Source: Vulcanimicrobiota bacterium (GTDB lineage Bacteria > Vulcanimicrobiota > Vulcanimicrobiia > Vulcanimicrobiales > Vulcanimicrobiaceae). From it: 12,746 nt of DNA. The stretch is from assembly GCA_030043675.1 (NCBI GenBank), contig JASHXG010000092.1:1-12746 (forward strand), given 5' to 3'. Shown here piece after piece: positions 12,578 to 12,746 of the stretch (position 1 is its first letter; every line of letters starts with the position of its first letter). The notes below the pieces were generated by a model. That model had not been told where the DNA came from. It worked only from the letters and a program-made list of their open reading frames with translations, and did not search any database. The position numbers were made by a program, and so were the translations under genes.

Positions 12578-12746
12578 GTGCGCCGGAGCGTTTTGCTGTT
12601 CGGATGCATGCTGGCGCTGTTGGTACAGCCGCTCTGGACGCGCGCGGCCGACGTACAGGTCATCGCCTATCAAGACGCGCCGCTGGTGATCCAGCACTGC
12701 CAAGTCGATACCTCGGGCGCGCAACCCGTCTTGCGCACGACCTTCA
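12578..12746 (+). CDS. Secreted protein, 5' part only
   Basis: A GTG at 12578, preceded by AGGTGA, opens a frame that runs off the right edge after 56 codons. The product starts with a signal peptide (MRRSVLLFGCMLALLVQPLWTRAA, basic N-terminus then a hydrophobic core, cleavage probably after A-A near residue 24). The mature part begins DVQVIAYQDAPLVIQHCQVDTSGAQPVLRTTF. A Cys lies within the signal region (Cys10), but without a lipobox of the L-x-x-C type near a suitable position, so export to the periplasm or outside is more likely than lipidation. I do not recognise the family from this fragment. It diverges from the msrC-like gene. Confidence 0.6.
   Translation, partial: MRRSVLLFGCMLALLVQPLWTRAADVQVIAYQDAPLVIQHCQVDTSGAQPVLRTTF

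Noticed and set aside
12389..12724. N-terminal extension of the free methionine sulfoxide reductase frame up to 12724
   Set aside because: The extra 112 residues lack resemblance to the family. The GTG at 12388 gives a protein of the expected length, and the extension would overlap the start and signal peptide of the divergent secreted protein at 12578.

Overview
The window is gene-dense DNA from a high-GC bacterium, about 60-70 % GC in lines I counted by hand. Several starts (GTG and ATG) have a -10-like hexamer at exactly the position expected for leaderless transcripts, and others have Shine-Dalgarno sequences. That mixture and the gene content suit a Terrabacteria-type lineage (an Eremiobacterota/WPS-2-like organism is my guess), but no rRNA or marker gene confirms this. 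I see no rRNA, tRNA, CRISPR array, transposase, integrase or attachment site.

Left flank (1-2928): a sodium:solute (MctP-like) monocarboxylate symporter, cut by the window edge, and its DUF3311 partner run leftwards. They diverge from a PYROXD2/phytoene-desaturase-like FAD oxidoreductase, which converges with a DUF2461 (TIGR02453) protein. A small DUF6582-like protein follows on the plus strand.

Central accessory block (about 2950-8373, all plus strand): an Xre/MbcA-type antitoxin and RES-domain toxin pair has a well-formed promoter with an inverted repeat lying inside it. Next come a WYL-domain regulator, an RmuC-family PD-(D/E)XK protein, a 589-residue three-part protein (N-terminal domain, coiled coil, C-terminal domain) joined to rmuC by an ATGA overlap, and a small protein of unknown function. 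A WYL regulator, a nuclease-fold membrane protein and a translationally coupled coiled-coil protein beside a toxin-antitoxin pair look like a defence or genome-maintenance cassette. This is the best candidate here for an undescribed system, but the functional reading is inference.

Right flank (8383-12746): an L-lactate permease (minus strand) lies tail to tail with the block. It diverges from a secreted protein with a Met/His-rich tail, followed by an MFS exporter. The MFS gene overlaps tail to tail with a free methionine-(R)-sulfoxide reductase (GAF domain). That reductase diverges from a secreted protein that runs off the window. Two unrelated monocarboxylate transporters in one window suggest a lactate/pyruvate/acetate-using lifestyle. 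The intergenic gaps are all under 200 bp.
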